From Pseudomonadota bacterium (lineage in GTDB: Bacteria > Pseudomonadota > Gammaproteobacteria > Burkholderiales > SG8-39): a stretch of DNA of 5,429 bases. The notes below the pieces were generated by a model that saw nothing but the letters and a program-made list of their open reading frames with translations, had not been told where the DNA came from and did not search any database. The DNA is taken from positions 1 through 5,429 of the forward strand of contig JAJZUN010000234.1 in NCBI GenBank assembly GCA_021848555.1, in the 5' to 3' direction. The stretch's first letter is position 1, and each line of letters begins with the position of its first letter. Positions 1 to 5,175 of the stretch are shown here, piece after piece. A program made the translations under genes and the position numbers.

Positions 1-192
1 CAAACCGACCAGGTAGGCCACGCCATAAGAAATGGCGGCCGCGCCGACGAATATCACGCTGCCGCGGGTCATGCCCTTCGGTATGCCCATTTCCACCAGA
101 TGGCGTTTGATAAAATAGGCTGCGACGAAATACGCGATCGTCGAAACGACGATGCTGGTCATGCTGATGCTGTTCATGTTGAGGCTGTTCAT
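1..192 (-). CDS. Small inner-membrane protein of unknown function, 3' part outside the window
   Basis: The minus strand is open from an ATG at 192 to the window edge, giving 64 codons without a stop. An in-frame TAG at 222-220 with no other start codon between makes ATG 192 the most upstream possible start. The product begins with a polar Met/Asn/Ser-rich stretch (residues 1-13). A hydrophobic helix follows at about 13-28 (IVVSTIAYFVAAYFI), then a charged, Gly/Pro-containing loop (KRHLVEMGIPKGMTRGS, 29-45), then a second hydrophobic segment at about 46-64 that runs into the edge. This looks like a small helical-hairpin membrane protein. By the positive-inside rule the basic loop would be cytoplasmic. 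I do not recognise the family. The Shine-Dalgarno is weak (only TTGGA three bases before the ATG). Met6 and Met11 are alternative starts created by a repeat. It is divergent from the racemase gene. Confidence 0.7.
   Translation of the reverse strand, partial: MNSLNMNSISMTSIVVSTIAYFVAAYFIKRHLVEMGIPKGMTRGSVIFVGAAAISYGVAYLVGL
148..192 (-). repeat. Threefold 15-bp imperfect tandem repeat at the start of the small membrane protein gene
   Basis: Read on the minus strand, 192-178, 177-163 and 162-148 are three 15-base units, each beginning ATGA(A/C)CAGC. Units 1 and 2 match at 13 of 15 positions and units 2 and 3 at 12 of 15. They encode M-N-S-L-N, M-N-S-I-S and M-T-S-I-V, so every unit supplies an in-frame ATG. 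The repeat is seen directly; slippage or duplication as its origin is inference. Confidence 0.8.
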
Positions 193-241
193 GTTCCAAG
201 CATACCGAAAAGCGGGGCTCTATTGGCGCCGATTTCGGGCG

Positions 242-253
242 CGAACTGGTTCG
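242..253. promoter_or_regulatory. Palindrome CGAAC-TG-GTTCG, candidate operator
   Basis: This perfect 5-bp inverted repeat has a 2-bp centre. It is followed by GGT and another GAAC (256-259), so GTTC at 249-252 can pair in either direction (GAAC-N2-GTTC-N3-GAAC). It lies in the divergent intergenic region about 50 bp before the small membrane protein start and about 130 bp before the racemase start. A regulator binding site is plausible, but no regulator gene is visible in the window and short palindromes occur by chance. Confidence 0.3.
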
Positions 254-269
254 GTGAACGCAACAAACA

Positions 270-290
270 GCCTGGTCGCAAATTCCAGGC
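270..290. promoter_or_regulatory. Inverted repeat GCCTGG-N9-CCAGGC, candidate operator
   Basis: Perfect 6-bp arms (270-275 and 285-290) flank a 9-bp spacer (TCGCAAATT) that is AT-richer than its surroundings. Arms about 15 bp apart centre to centre are a shape used by dimeric helix-turn-helix regulators. It lies about 70 bp upstream of the weak -10 of the racemase gene, a position suited to an activator. That role is inference. Confidence 0.3.
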
Positions 291-305
291 GCAAGACCAT
301 GGTTC

Positions 306-327
306 GTGCTGAGCACAAAGGGTGCTG
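306..327. promoter_or_regulatory. Palindrome GTGCT-G-AGCAC plus a second GTGCTG half-site
   Basis: GTGCTGAGCAC at 306-316 is a perfect 5-bp-arm palindrome with a 1-bp centre. GTGCTG recurs at 322-327 in direct orientation, 16 bp downstream and followed by TCAC. The pair lies 31-57 bp upstream of the candidate -10 at 358-363, overlapping where a -35 element or an activator would sit. This could be an operator for the racemase-dehydrogenase unit. No matching regulator is visible here. Confidence 0.3.
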
Positions 328-357
328 TCACATTATTCTGCAATTGGCTCTAAGATC

Positions 358-363
358 TATACT
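358..363 (+). promoter_or_regulatory. Candidate -10 element (TATACT) for the racemase-dehydrogenase unit
   Basis: TATACT matches the sigma-70 -10 consensus TATAAT at five of six positions. No convincing -35 hexamer lies 16-18 bp upstream (the best is TTCTGC at 336-341, two matches). Transcription would begin near 370, leaving only about 6-20 bases before the possible start codons at 376, 382 and 391. If real, the promoter probably needs an activator and gives a nearly leaderless mRNA. Confidence 0.35.
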
Positions 364-381
364 TTACCCACAGACATGCAC

Positions 382-1122
382 ATGAAAGCGATGATCGGAA
401 TACTCGGCGGCATGGGCCCGCTGGCGACGGTGGATTTCCTGGCCAAAATGATCGAACGCACCCCCGCGACCCACGATCAGGAGCATGTGCCCGTAGTAGT
501 CTACTCTGTGCCCCAAATCCCGGACCGCAGCGCAAGCATACTGTACGGCGGCGAATCTCCTCTGCCGGCGATGCAAGCCGGCATACGCACGCTCGAGCGA
601 GCCGGAGCCCGCGCCATTGCCATAGCCTGCAACACCGCGCACTACTGGTATGACGATCTCGCGCGCGAATGCGGCGTGCCGCTGCTGCATATCGCCGACT
701 GCGCCTGCGCCGCGTTGCAAAGCGATGTCGCGAACGTAGGGCTGCTCGCAACCAGGGGGACGCTGGCTGCGGGCTTCTATCAACAGCGCCTCGCCGCGCG
801 CGGCTACCGCTGCCTAATAAACCGGCAGGAGGAAATCGACGCCTGGGTCAGCCCCGGTATCGGCTTGGTCAAGGCCGGCGACATAGCGGGTGCCGGCGCG
901 CTGCTGCAACAAGCCCTCGCCGCTTTGATCGAACGCGGTGCGCAGCGCGTTATCCTCGCCTGCACCGAGATTCCGCTGGCGCTGGATCGCGTCGCCGCGC
1001 CGCAGCTGCCCCACTGCATCGACGCGACCGCCGTCTTAGCCGATGCCTGCATACAACGGTCCGTGCGGAACGCGTCGGCATACCCGGCGGCGGCTGACAG
1101 CGCTCGCGCACCGGGGCACTGA
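382..1122 (+). CDS. Aspartate/glutamate racemase family protein (cofactor-independent amino acid racemase)
   Basis: The product is 246 aa, close to the usual 230-250 for this family. Racemases of this type invert the alpha carbon without PLP using two cysteines. Both are present: Cys83 in ACNTAH and Cys194 in ACTEIP. An N-terminal GILGGMGPLAT (6-16) is typical of the aspartate-racemase branch rather than MurI. Counting from ATG 382 puts the cysteines almost exactly where the archaeal aspartate racemase has them (82 and 194). ATG 376 and ATG 391 are alternatives, and an in-frame GTG at 322 would add an unsupported 20-residue tail. No good Shine-Dalgarno precedes any of these starts. The C-terminus ends in an Ala-rich tail. 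The gene overlaps the dehydrogenase gene by one base. The substrate is not fixed by the sequence: Asp and Glu are favoured by the neighbouring importer, but broad-specificity or other acidic amino acid racemases share these motifs. Confidence 0.88.
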   Translation: MKAMIGILGGMGPLATVDFLAKMIERTPATHDQEHVPVVVYSVPQIPDRSASILYGGESPLPAMQAGIRTLERAGARAIAIACNTAHYWYDDLARECGVPLLHIADCACAALQSDVANVGLLATRGTLAAGFYQQRLAARGYRCLINRQEEIDAWVSPGIGLVKAGDIAGAGALLQQALAALIERGAQRVILACTEIPLALDRVAAPQLPHCIDATAVLADACIQRSVRNASAYPAAADSARAPGH

Positions 1123-2414
1123 TGCGTGTCGCGGTTTTAGGGGCAGGGGTAACCGGCCTCACAACGGCTTATTACCTCGCGCGCGACGGTCACCAGGTCG
1201 AAGTCATCGAGCGCAACGACGGCGTTGCCCGCGAAGCGAGTTTCGCCAACGGCGCCCAGTTGTCCTATTCCTATGTCGCGCCGCTGGCGGGACCGGGTGT
1301 GTTGCCGAAGATTCCGCCCTGGCTGTTGCGCGCCGACTCGCCCCTCCGTTTTTTTCCGCAGCTGGACCCGCAACAATGGCTGTGGCTGATGGAATTCGTG
1401 CTCGCCTGCAACCGCAAGCAAAGCGAGTTGAGCACGCGGCACCTCCTAGAACTGTCCTTCTTCAGCCGCCGGCTGATGCATGCCTTCATTAGAGACGAGG
1501 CAATCGATTTCGGCTACGCCAAGAACGGTAAACTGGTTTTGTACTCGGATCAGGCGAGCTTCGACGCGGCGCGGCGCCTATTGGATTTTCAGCGCCAGCT
1601 CGGCTGCGAGCAAGTGGCACTTACGCGCAGCGACTGCTTGGCCCTCGAGCCCGCGCTCGCGCATCCGGCCTCTACCCTAGCAGAACGCATCGTCGGCGGG
1701 ATACACACGCCTAGCGAAGAGGTCGGCGATTGCTACCGCTTTTGCACCGGCTTAGAAAAGCGCCTGAAATCGCTCGGTGTTCTGTTGCGCTTCAATACCA
1801 CGATCCGCGCACTCGAAGCGAAAGGCGGGAAGCTGAACGCCGTGCTCACCGATGCCGGCAAGATCGGTGCCGAGCAGTTCGTACTATCGCTGGGCACGCA
1901 GAGCCCGCATCTGGTTCGCCCATTGGGTATGCGCGTGCCAATCTATCCTCTTAAAGGCTATAGCATTACCTTGCCACGACTGGAAGGTTCGGCCGCGCCG
2001 CGGCTTTGCGTAAGCATCACCGACTTCGCGCGCAAGATTGTGTACGCACCCCTTGCCGAAGCCGGCGGCGCGGCGTTGCGCGTCGCCGGCATGGCGGACA
2101 TCGCTGGCTATTCGATCGATCCCGACCCGGCGCGGCTCGACCTGCTCTTCAAAGAAGCCCAAGCCGCGTTTCCCGCAGCTACCGACTACAGACTAGGTCC
2201 GCAGGCCATGCGAGCGTGGGCAGGCCTGCGTCCAGCGACTCCCAAGGGCACGCCGCTACTCGGGCGAAGCGCTTACGCCAACTTGATTCTGAACTGCGGG
2301 CACGGCGCGCTAGGCTGGACCCTCGCCCTCGGAAGTGCGCGTATTGCCGCCGACCTCATCGCGGGCAACAAGCCTGCGCTTGACATAGGCGCATTCCGCA
2401 TCGGCCGGTATTAG
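1122..2414 (+). CDS. dadA: D-amino acid dehydrogenase, DadA-type FAD-dependent oxidoreductase
   Basis: The product is 430 aa, against 432 for E. coli DadA, and resembles it end to end. DadA oxidises D-amino acids to 2-oxo acids and ammonia at the inner face of the membrane, feeding electrons to the respiratory chain. An N-terminal Rossmann FAD motif GAGVTG (7-12) is followed by the ribose-binding acidic residue Glu30. Further family blocks are SFANGAQLSYSYVAP (40-54), YPLKGYSITLP (275-285), WAGLRPATPKGTPLLG (366-381) and the C-terminal FAD loop NCGHGALGWTLALGSA (391-406). The start ATG shares its A with the racemase TGA (TGATG), which implies translational coupling. A GGGG five bases upstream is a modest ribosome site. 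DadA usually pairs with a PLP alanine racemase (DadX); here the partner is an Asp/Glu-type racemase, so the substrate may differ from D-alanine. The family is certain, the exact substrate is not. Confidence 0.88.
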   Translation: MRVAVLGAGVTGLTTAYYLARDGHQVEVIERNDGVAREASFANGAQLSYSYVAPLAGPGVLPKIPPWLLRADSPLRFFPQLDPQQWLWLMEFVLACNRKQSELSTRHLLELSFFSRRLMHAFIRDEAIDFGYAKNGKLVLYSDQASFDAARRLLDFQRQLGCEQVALTRSDCLALEPALAHPASTLAERIVGGIHTPSEEVGDCYRFCTGLEKRLKSLGVLLRFNTTIRALEAKGGKLNAVLTDAGKIGAEQFVLSLGTQSPHLVRPLGMRVPIYPLKGYSITLPRLEGSAAPRLCVSITDFARKIVYAPLAEAGGAALRVAGMADIAGYSIDPDPARLDLLFKEAQAAFPAATDYRLGPQAMRAWAGLRPATPKGTPLLGRSAYANLILNCGHGALGWTLALGSARIAADLIAGNKPALDIGAFRIGRY

Positions 2415-2431
2415 CACGATCGCTGCGCCTG

Positions 2432-2529
2432 TGACCCCGCTCGCGGTCAGCCCCCGATTGCGTTGTGGATCGCCAGTACTGACTTGGGCTATGAAGGAGC
2501 TCAAACGCGCCGCGCCCTCCATCGGGCGC
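2432..2529 (+). terminator. Two weak hairpins after the dehydrogenase gene, possible transcript end
   Basis: TGACC at 2432-2436 pairs with GGTCA at 2445-2449 (8-base loop). GCGCCC at 2512-2517 pairs perfectly with GGGCGC at 2524-2529 (6-base loop). Neither has a proper T tract; the second is followed only by TTCGT. One or both may end or protect the racemase-dehydrogenase message, but Rho-dependent ending or read-through into gltI is equally possible. The rest of the 259-base gap holds the gltI promoter and leader and no supported gene. Confidence 0.3.
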
Positions 2530-2578
2530 TTCGTGGCCCTAATTATCGTTCCGTGACCCTGCACAGCTCCGTTGGGCT

Positions 2579-2607
2579 TGGACAAGACCCAGCCTAATCG
2601 GTAGAAT
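2579..2607 (+). promoter_or_regulatory. Sigma-70-like promoter for the gltIJKL importer genes
   Basis: TGGACA (2579-2584) matches the -35 consensus TTGACA at five of six positions. A 17-bp spacer, the optimum, leads to TAGAAT (2602-2607), which matches the -10 consensus at five of six. Predicted transcription start is near 2614, giving a leader of about 60 bases before gltI. No other -35/-10 pair of this quality was noticed in the window. Confidence 0.6.
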
Positions 2608-2627
2608 CAGCCGCTCAACCAGTCCAG

Positions 2628-2647
2628 ACGGTCCGCCGCCGGACTGT
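2628..2647 (+). promoter_or_regulatory. Hairpin in the gltI mRNA leader
   Basis: Bases 2628-2635 pair with 2640-2647 over eight base pairs including one G-U, closing a CCGC loop. The right arm can instead pair with an upstream CAGTCC (2620-2625 with GGACTG 2641-2646), so two exclusive folds exist. The hairpin ends 14 bases before the Shine-Dalgarno GAGGAG (2662-2667) and lacks a T tract, so it is not a terminator. It may stabilise the 5' end of the message. No known riboswitch is recognised. Confidence 0.4.
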
Positions 2648-2673
2648 GCCCCGGAATCGACGAGGAGAATTTC

Positions 2674-3585
2674 ATGAAACGTTTCACTGTATTGACTGCT
2701 GCAATTGTTGCAATAACCGCACTGGCCACGCCGGCAATTGCGCAGGAACTCACCGGCACGCTAAAGAAGGTCAAGGAATCCGGCACCATCACTATCGGCC
2801 ATCGGGACAGTTCGATCCCGTTCTCGTACTACGACGACAAGCAGCAGCCGATTGGCTACGCCATGGACATCTGCTACAAAATCGTCGATGCGGTCAAAGC
2901 CGACTTGAAAATGCCGAACCTCAAGGTGGCGCTCACACCGGTGACTTCGTCCACGCGCATCCCGCTCATGGCGAACGGCACCATCGATCTGGAATGCGGC
3001 TCGACCACCAACAACAACGAGAGGCAGAAGCAGGTGTCGTTCGGCATGACCTATTTTGTCGTCAATCATCCCTACGTCGCCAAGAAGTCATCCAATCTGC
3101 ACACCATCAACGACCTCAAGGGCAAGACGGTGGTATCGACCTCGGGCACGACCAACATCAAGGAACTGACTGAGATCAACAATAAGAGAAACCTGGGCAT
3201 GAACATTATCGCGGCCAAAGACCACGCCGAGTCCTTCCTTATGGTGGAGACCGGCCGCGCGTCGGCATTCTTCATGGATGACATCCTGCTCTATAGCCTC
3301 GTTGCCACGTCCAAGAACCCGGCCGAGTTCGCCATCTCCACGGAGAGCGTTGCCGTAGAGCCCTACAGCCTGATGCTGCGCAGGGACGATCCCCAGTTCA
3401 AGAAGCTGGTCGACGATACGATGACCAAGCTGTACAAAAGCGGCGAAATCAATGCGATCTACGACAAGTGGTTCCTCAAGCCGATCCCCCCGAAGAACGT
3501 CAACCTGAACGTGCCGGTTGGTGCCGCGCTGAAAAAAGTGTTCACCAACCCGACCGACTCGGGCGATCCGAAGGTGTACGAGTAG
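2674..3585 (+). CDS. gltI: Periplasmic glutamate/aspartate-binding protein of an ABC importer
   Basis: The product is 303 aa, against 302 for E. coli GltI. A Sec signal peptide (basic MKR, hydrophobic core 5-18) ends at AIA|QE, so cleavage is likely after Ala23. The mature part is a type II periplasmic binding fold that captures acidic amino acids and delivers them to GltJK. GltI hallmarks are GHRDSSIPFSYYD (42-54, Arg44 a probable side-chain carboxylate ligand), TSSTRIPL (91-98), LECGSTTNNNERQKQ (106-120), SGTT (157-160), AKDHAESF (181-188), MDD (201-203) and WFLKPIPPKN (466 bases before none; near residues 266-275). The start has a strong Shine-Dalgarno, GAGGAG, six bases upstream. Codon use is the most biased in the window (one ATA codon), which fits high expression. 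A hairpin after the stop probably keeps its message more abundant than that of the permeases. Glu/Asp specificity is inferred from GltI similarity; related proteins also bind Gln or Asn. Confidence 0.93.
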   Translation: MKRFTVLTAAIVAITALATPAIAQELTGTLKKVKESGTITIGHRDSSIPFSYYDDKQQPIGYAMDICYKIVDAVKADLKMPNLKVALTPVTSSTRIPLMANGTIDLECGSTTNNNERQKQVSFGMTYFVVNHPYVAKKSSNLHTINDLKGKTVVSTSGTTNIKELTEINNKRNLGMNIIAAKDHAESFLMVETGRASAFFMDDILLYSLVATSKNPAEFAISTESVAVEPYSLMLRRDDPQFKKLVDDTMTKLYKSGEINAIYDKWFLKPIPPKNVNLNVPVGAALKKVFTNPTDSGDPKVYE

Positions 3586-3620
3586 CAGCCGAAGTTGAGC
3601 TGCACCTGTCTTAGCGCATA

Positions 3621-3652
3621 CGGGGGACCCGCAGGGTCCCCCGCTTTGTTTT
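3621..3652 (+). terminator. Intrinsic-terminator-like hairpin between gltI and gltJ
   Basis: A perfect 10-bp GC-rich stem (3621-3630 with 3634-3643) closes a GCA loop and is followed by CTTTGTTTT. It begins 36 bases after the gltI stop. No convincing promoter lies between it and gltJ, so it should be a partial terminator or a 3'-end stabiliser, giving much binding-protein mRNA and less permease mRNA. Such intra-operon structures are known in other ABC importer operons. Confidence 0.8.
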
Positions 3653-3689
3653 GCGGACGGCAGGCTCCCGAGCCAAGCGAGGGCGCTGC

Positions 3690-4451
3690 GTGAACTACCA
3701 CTGGAACTGGAAGATCTTCTGGCAAATAACGCCGGATGGCACAGACTCTTATCTCAGCACGCTCATTTCCGGTCTCGGCTGGACGATCAGCACGGCGTTT
3801 TGCGCCTGGGTGATCGCGCTTGTGCTTGGTGCTCTGGTCGGAACCGTGCGGACAGTGCCAAAGCCCTGGCTCATGCGGCTGGGCAATGCCTACGTCGAAC
3901 TCTTTCGCAATATTCCCCTGCTGGTGCAGATGTTCCTGTGGTTTTTCGTATTGCCTGAGTTGCTACCCCAGGGACTGGGAGACGCGATAAAGCAGATGCC
4001 GCCACCCTGGGCCGCGTGGGTTCCGGCTGTGCTCTGTCTGGGCACCTACACTTCGGCACGCGTCGCCGAGCAGGTACGCTCCGGCATCGGCTCGCTGTCG
4101 GCCGGCCAGCGCATGGCAGGCACCGCGCTCGGACTCACCCTGCCGCAAACCTACCGGTATGTGCTCCTGCCGATGGCCTTTCGCATTATCCTGCCTCCGC
4201 TCGGTTCGGAAATTACGAACATTATTAAGAACACGTCGGTTGCGTTCACTATTGGCGTGATGGAACTCACGGCGCGCACGCGCGCGATGCAGGAGTTCAG
4301 CTTTCAGGTATTCGAGGCCTTTACCGCCGCCACGATCATCTACCTTCTGGTCAATCAGGTCGTGCTTCTGGGTATGCGCTGGCTGGAGAAGCGCGTCGCT
4401 GTTCCTGGCATGATCGGGTCCGGCGCAGCCGCGCCGGTCGCGACTCACTAA
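3690..4451 (+). CDS. gltJ: Glutamate/aspartate ABC importer permease subunit 1
   Basis: The product is 253 aa and co-linear with E. coli GltJ. It is one half of the membrane channel that takes Glu/Asp from GltI, partnered by GltK and driven by GltL. The GTG at 3690 is chosen because the protein then begins MNYHWNWKIFW, like E. coli GltJ, and GAGGG (3679-3683) lies six bases upstream. A longer reading from TTG 3651 would start inside the terminator T tract. Hydrophobic segments lie near residues 24-52, 69-92, 108-125, 155-172 and 209-229. GltJ-type blocks are YVELFRNIPLLVQ (68-80) and LPELLPQGLG (88-97). The ATPase-contact EAA loop is EQVRSGIGSLSAGQ onwards (127-148), followed by GLTLPQTYRYVLLP. 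The gene ends 15 bases before gltK. Confidence 0.92.
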   Translation: MNYHWNWKIFWQITPDGTDSYLSTLISGLGWTISTAFCAWVIALVLGALVGTVRTVPKPWLMRLGNAYVELFRNIPLLVQMFLWFFVLPELLPQGLGDAIKQMPPPWAAWVPAVLCLGTYTSARVAEQVRSGIGSLSAGQRMAGTALGLTLPQTYRYVLLPMAFRIILPPLGSEITNIIKNTSVAFTIGVMELTARTRAMQEFSFQVFEAFTAATIIYLLVNQVVLLGMRWLEKRVAVPGMIGSGAAAPVATH

Positions 4452-4466
4452 CGCAAGGGGCGCGCA

Positions 4467-5159
4467 GTGTTCGGCGAATTCGACATCGACGTCATCCGAC
4501 GCTCGGTGGGCTATTTGTTCCGCGAAGGCATGACCTTCACGCTGTCGCTCACCGCGATGGCCATGACGGGCGGCATCTTCTTCGGTACGCTGCTGGCGAT
4601 GATGCGGCTGTCATCGATAAAGCCCCTCGCATGGTTGGGCGGCGGCTACGTCAACCTGATGCGCTCGGTGCCGCTGGTATTGGTGATTTTCTGGTTCTAT
4701 TTCCTGGTGCCGTATATCGGCGCATGGATCATTGGCGCGAACGAACCGGTCAGAGTCGGCGCTTTTCTCTCCTCGGTCATAACTTTCACGATGTTCGAGG
4801 CAACCTATTACTGCGAGATCATGCGCGCGGGTATTCAGTCGATTTCCCGCGGCCAGGTTTCCGCCGGTTATGCGCTCGGTCTCAATTACTGGCAAACGAT
4901 GGCAAAAATTGTCCTGCCGCAAGCCTTCCGCAATATGCTGCCGATACTGTTGACTCAGACCATCATTTTGTTCCAGGACACCTCGCTCGTGTATGTGTTG
5001 TCCCTGGATGACTTTCTCGGCGCGGCGAGCAAAGTCGCCCAGCGCGACGGTCGCCTGGTCGAGATGTACCTGTTCGTTGGCGTCGTCTATTTCGTCCTTT
5101 CGTTCGGACTGTCGTCGCTGGTCCGTCGGCTGCAGGATAGAATTGCAATCGTCCGTTGA
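4467..5159 (+). CDS. gltK: Glutamate/aspartate ABC importer permease subunit 2
   Basis: The product is 230 aa, close to E. coli GltK (about 224). It is the second half of the importer channel. The GTG start has AAGGGG (4455-4460) six bases upstream and follows gltJ by 15 bases. Hydrophobic segments are near residues 23-46, 66-90, 98-112, 150-170 and 199-220. GltK-like blocks are MMRLSSIKPLAWL (45-57), YVNLMRSVPLVLVIFWFY (61-78) and the EAA loop EIMRAGIQSISRGQ onwards (117-139). The near-invariant stretch LFQDTSLVYVLSLDDF (168-183) and a QRDG-type motif (192-195) follow. No key block is missing. The order IJKL and the short gaps mark it as part of one transport operon. Confidence 0.93.
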   Translation: MFGEFDIDVIRRSVGYLFREGMTFTLSLTAMAMTGGIFFGTLLAMMRLSSIKPLAWLGGGYVNLMRSVPLVLVIFWFYFLVPYIGAWIIGANEPVRVGAFLSSVITFTMFEATYYCEIMRAGIQSISRGQVSAGYALGLNYWQTMAKIVLPQAFRNMLPILLTQTIILFQDTSLVYVLSLDDFLGAASKVAQRDGRLVEMYLFVGVVYFVLSFGLSSLVRRLQDRIAIVR

Positions 5160-5175
5160 TTGATACAGGCCACAC

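Noticed and set aside
322..381. GTG 322 as start of the racemase
   Set aside because: It would add 20 residues that do not fit the family, it lies over the GTGCTG repeat and upstream of the -10, and it has no convincing Shine-Dalgarno at proper spacing.
2491..2556. 21-codon open frame in the gap (MKELKRAAPSIGRF...)
   Set aside because: It has no ribosome site, overlaps a hairpin and lies upstream of the gltI promoter. The hydrophobic tail is short, and there is too little to support a gene.
2310..2585. 91-codon minus-strand frame that covers part of the gap before gltI
   Set aside because: About 105 bases lie inside the dehydrogenase C-terminus. It has no clear Shine-Dalgarno or family resemblance and would begin within the gltI promoter.
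3651..3689. TTG 3651 as start of gltJ
   Set aside because: The codon lies in the T tract of the terminator hairpin, and GTG 3690 has a good ribosome site and matches the family N-terminus.
3963..4448. 161-codon open frame on the minus strand opposite gltJ
   Set aside because: It is a shadow of the well-matched permease gene, with no ribosome site or domain.
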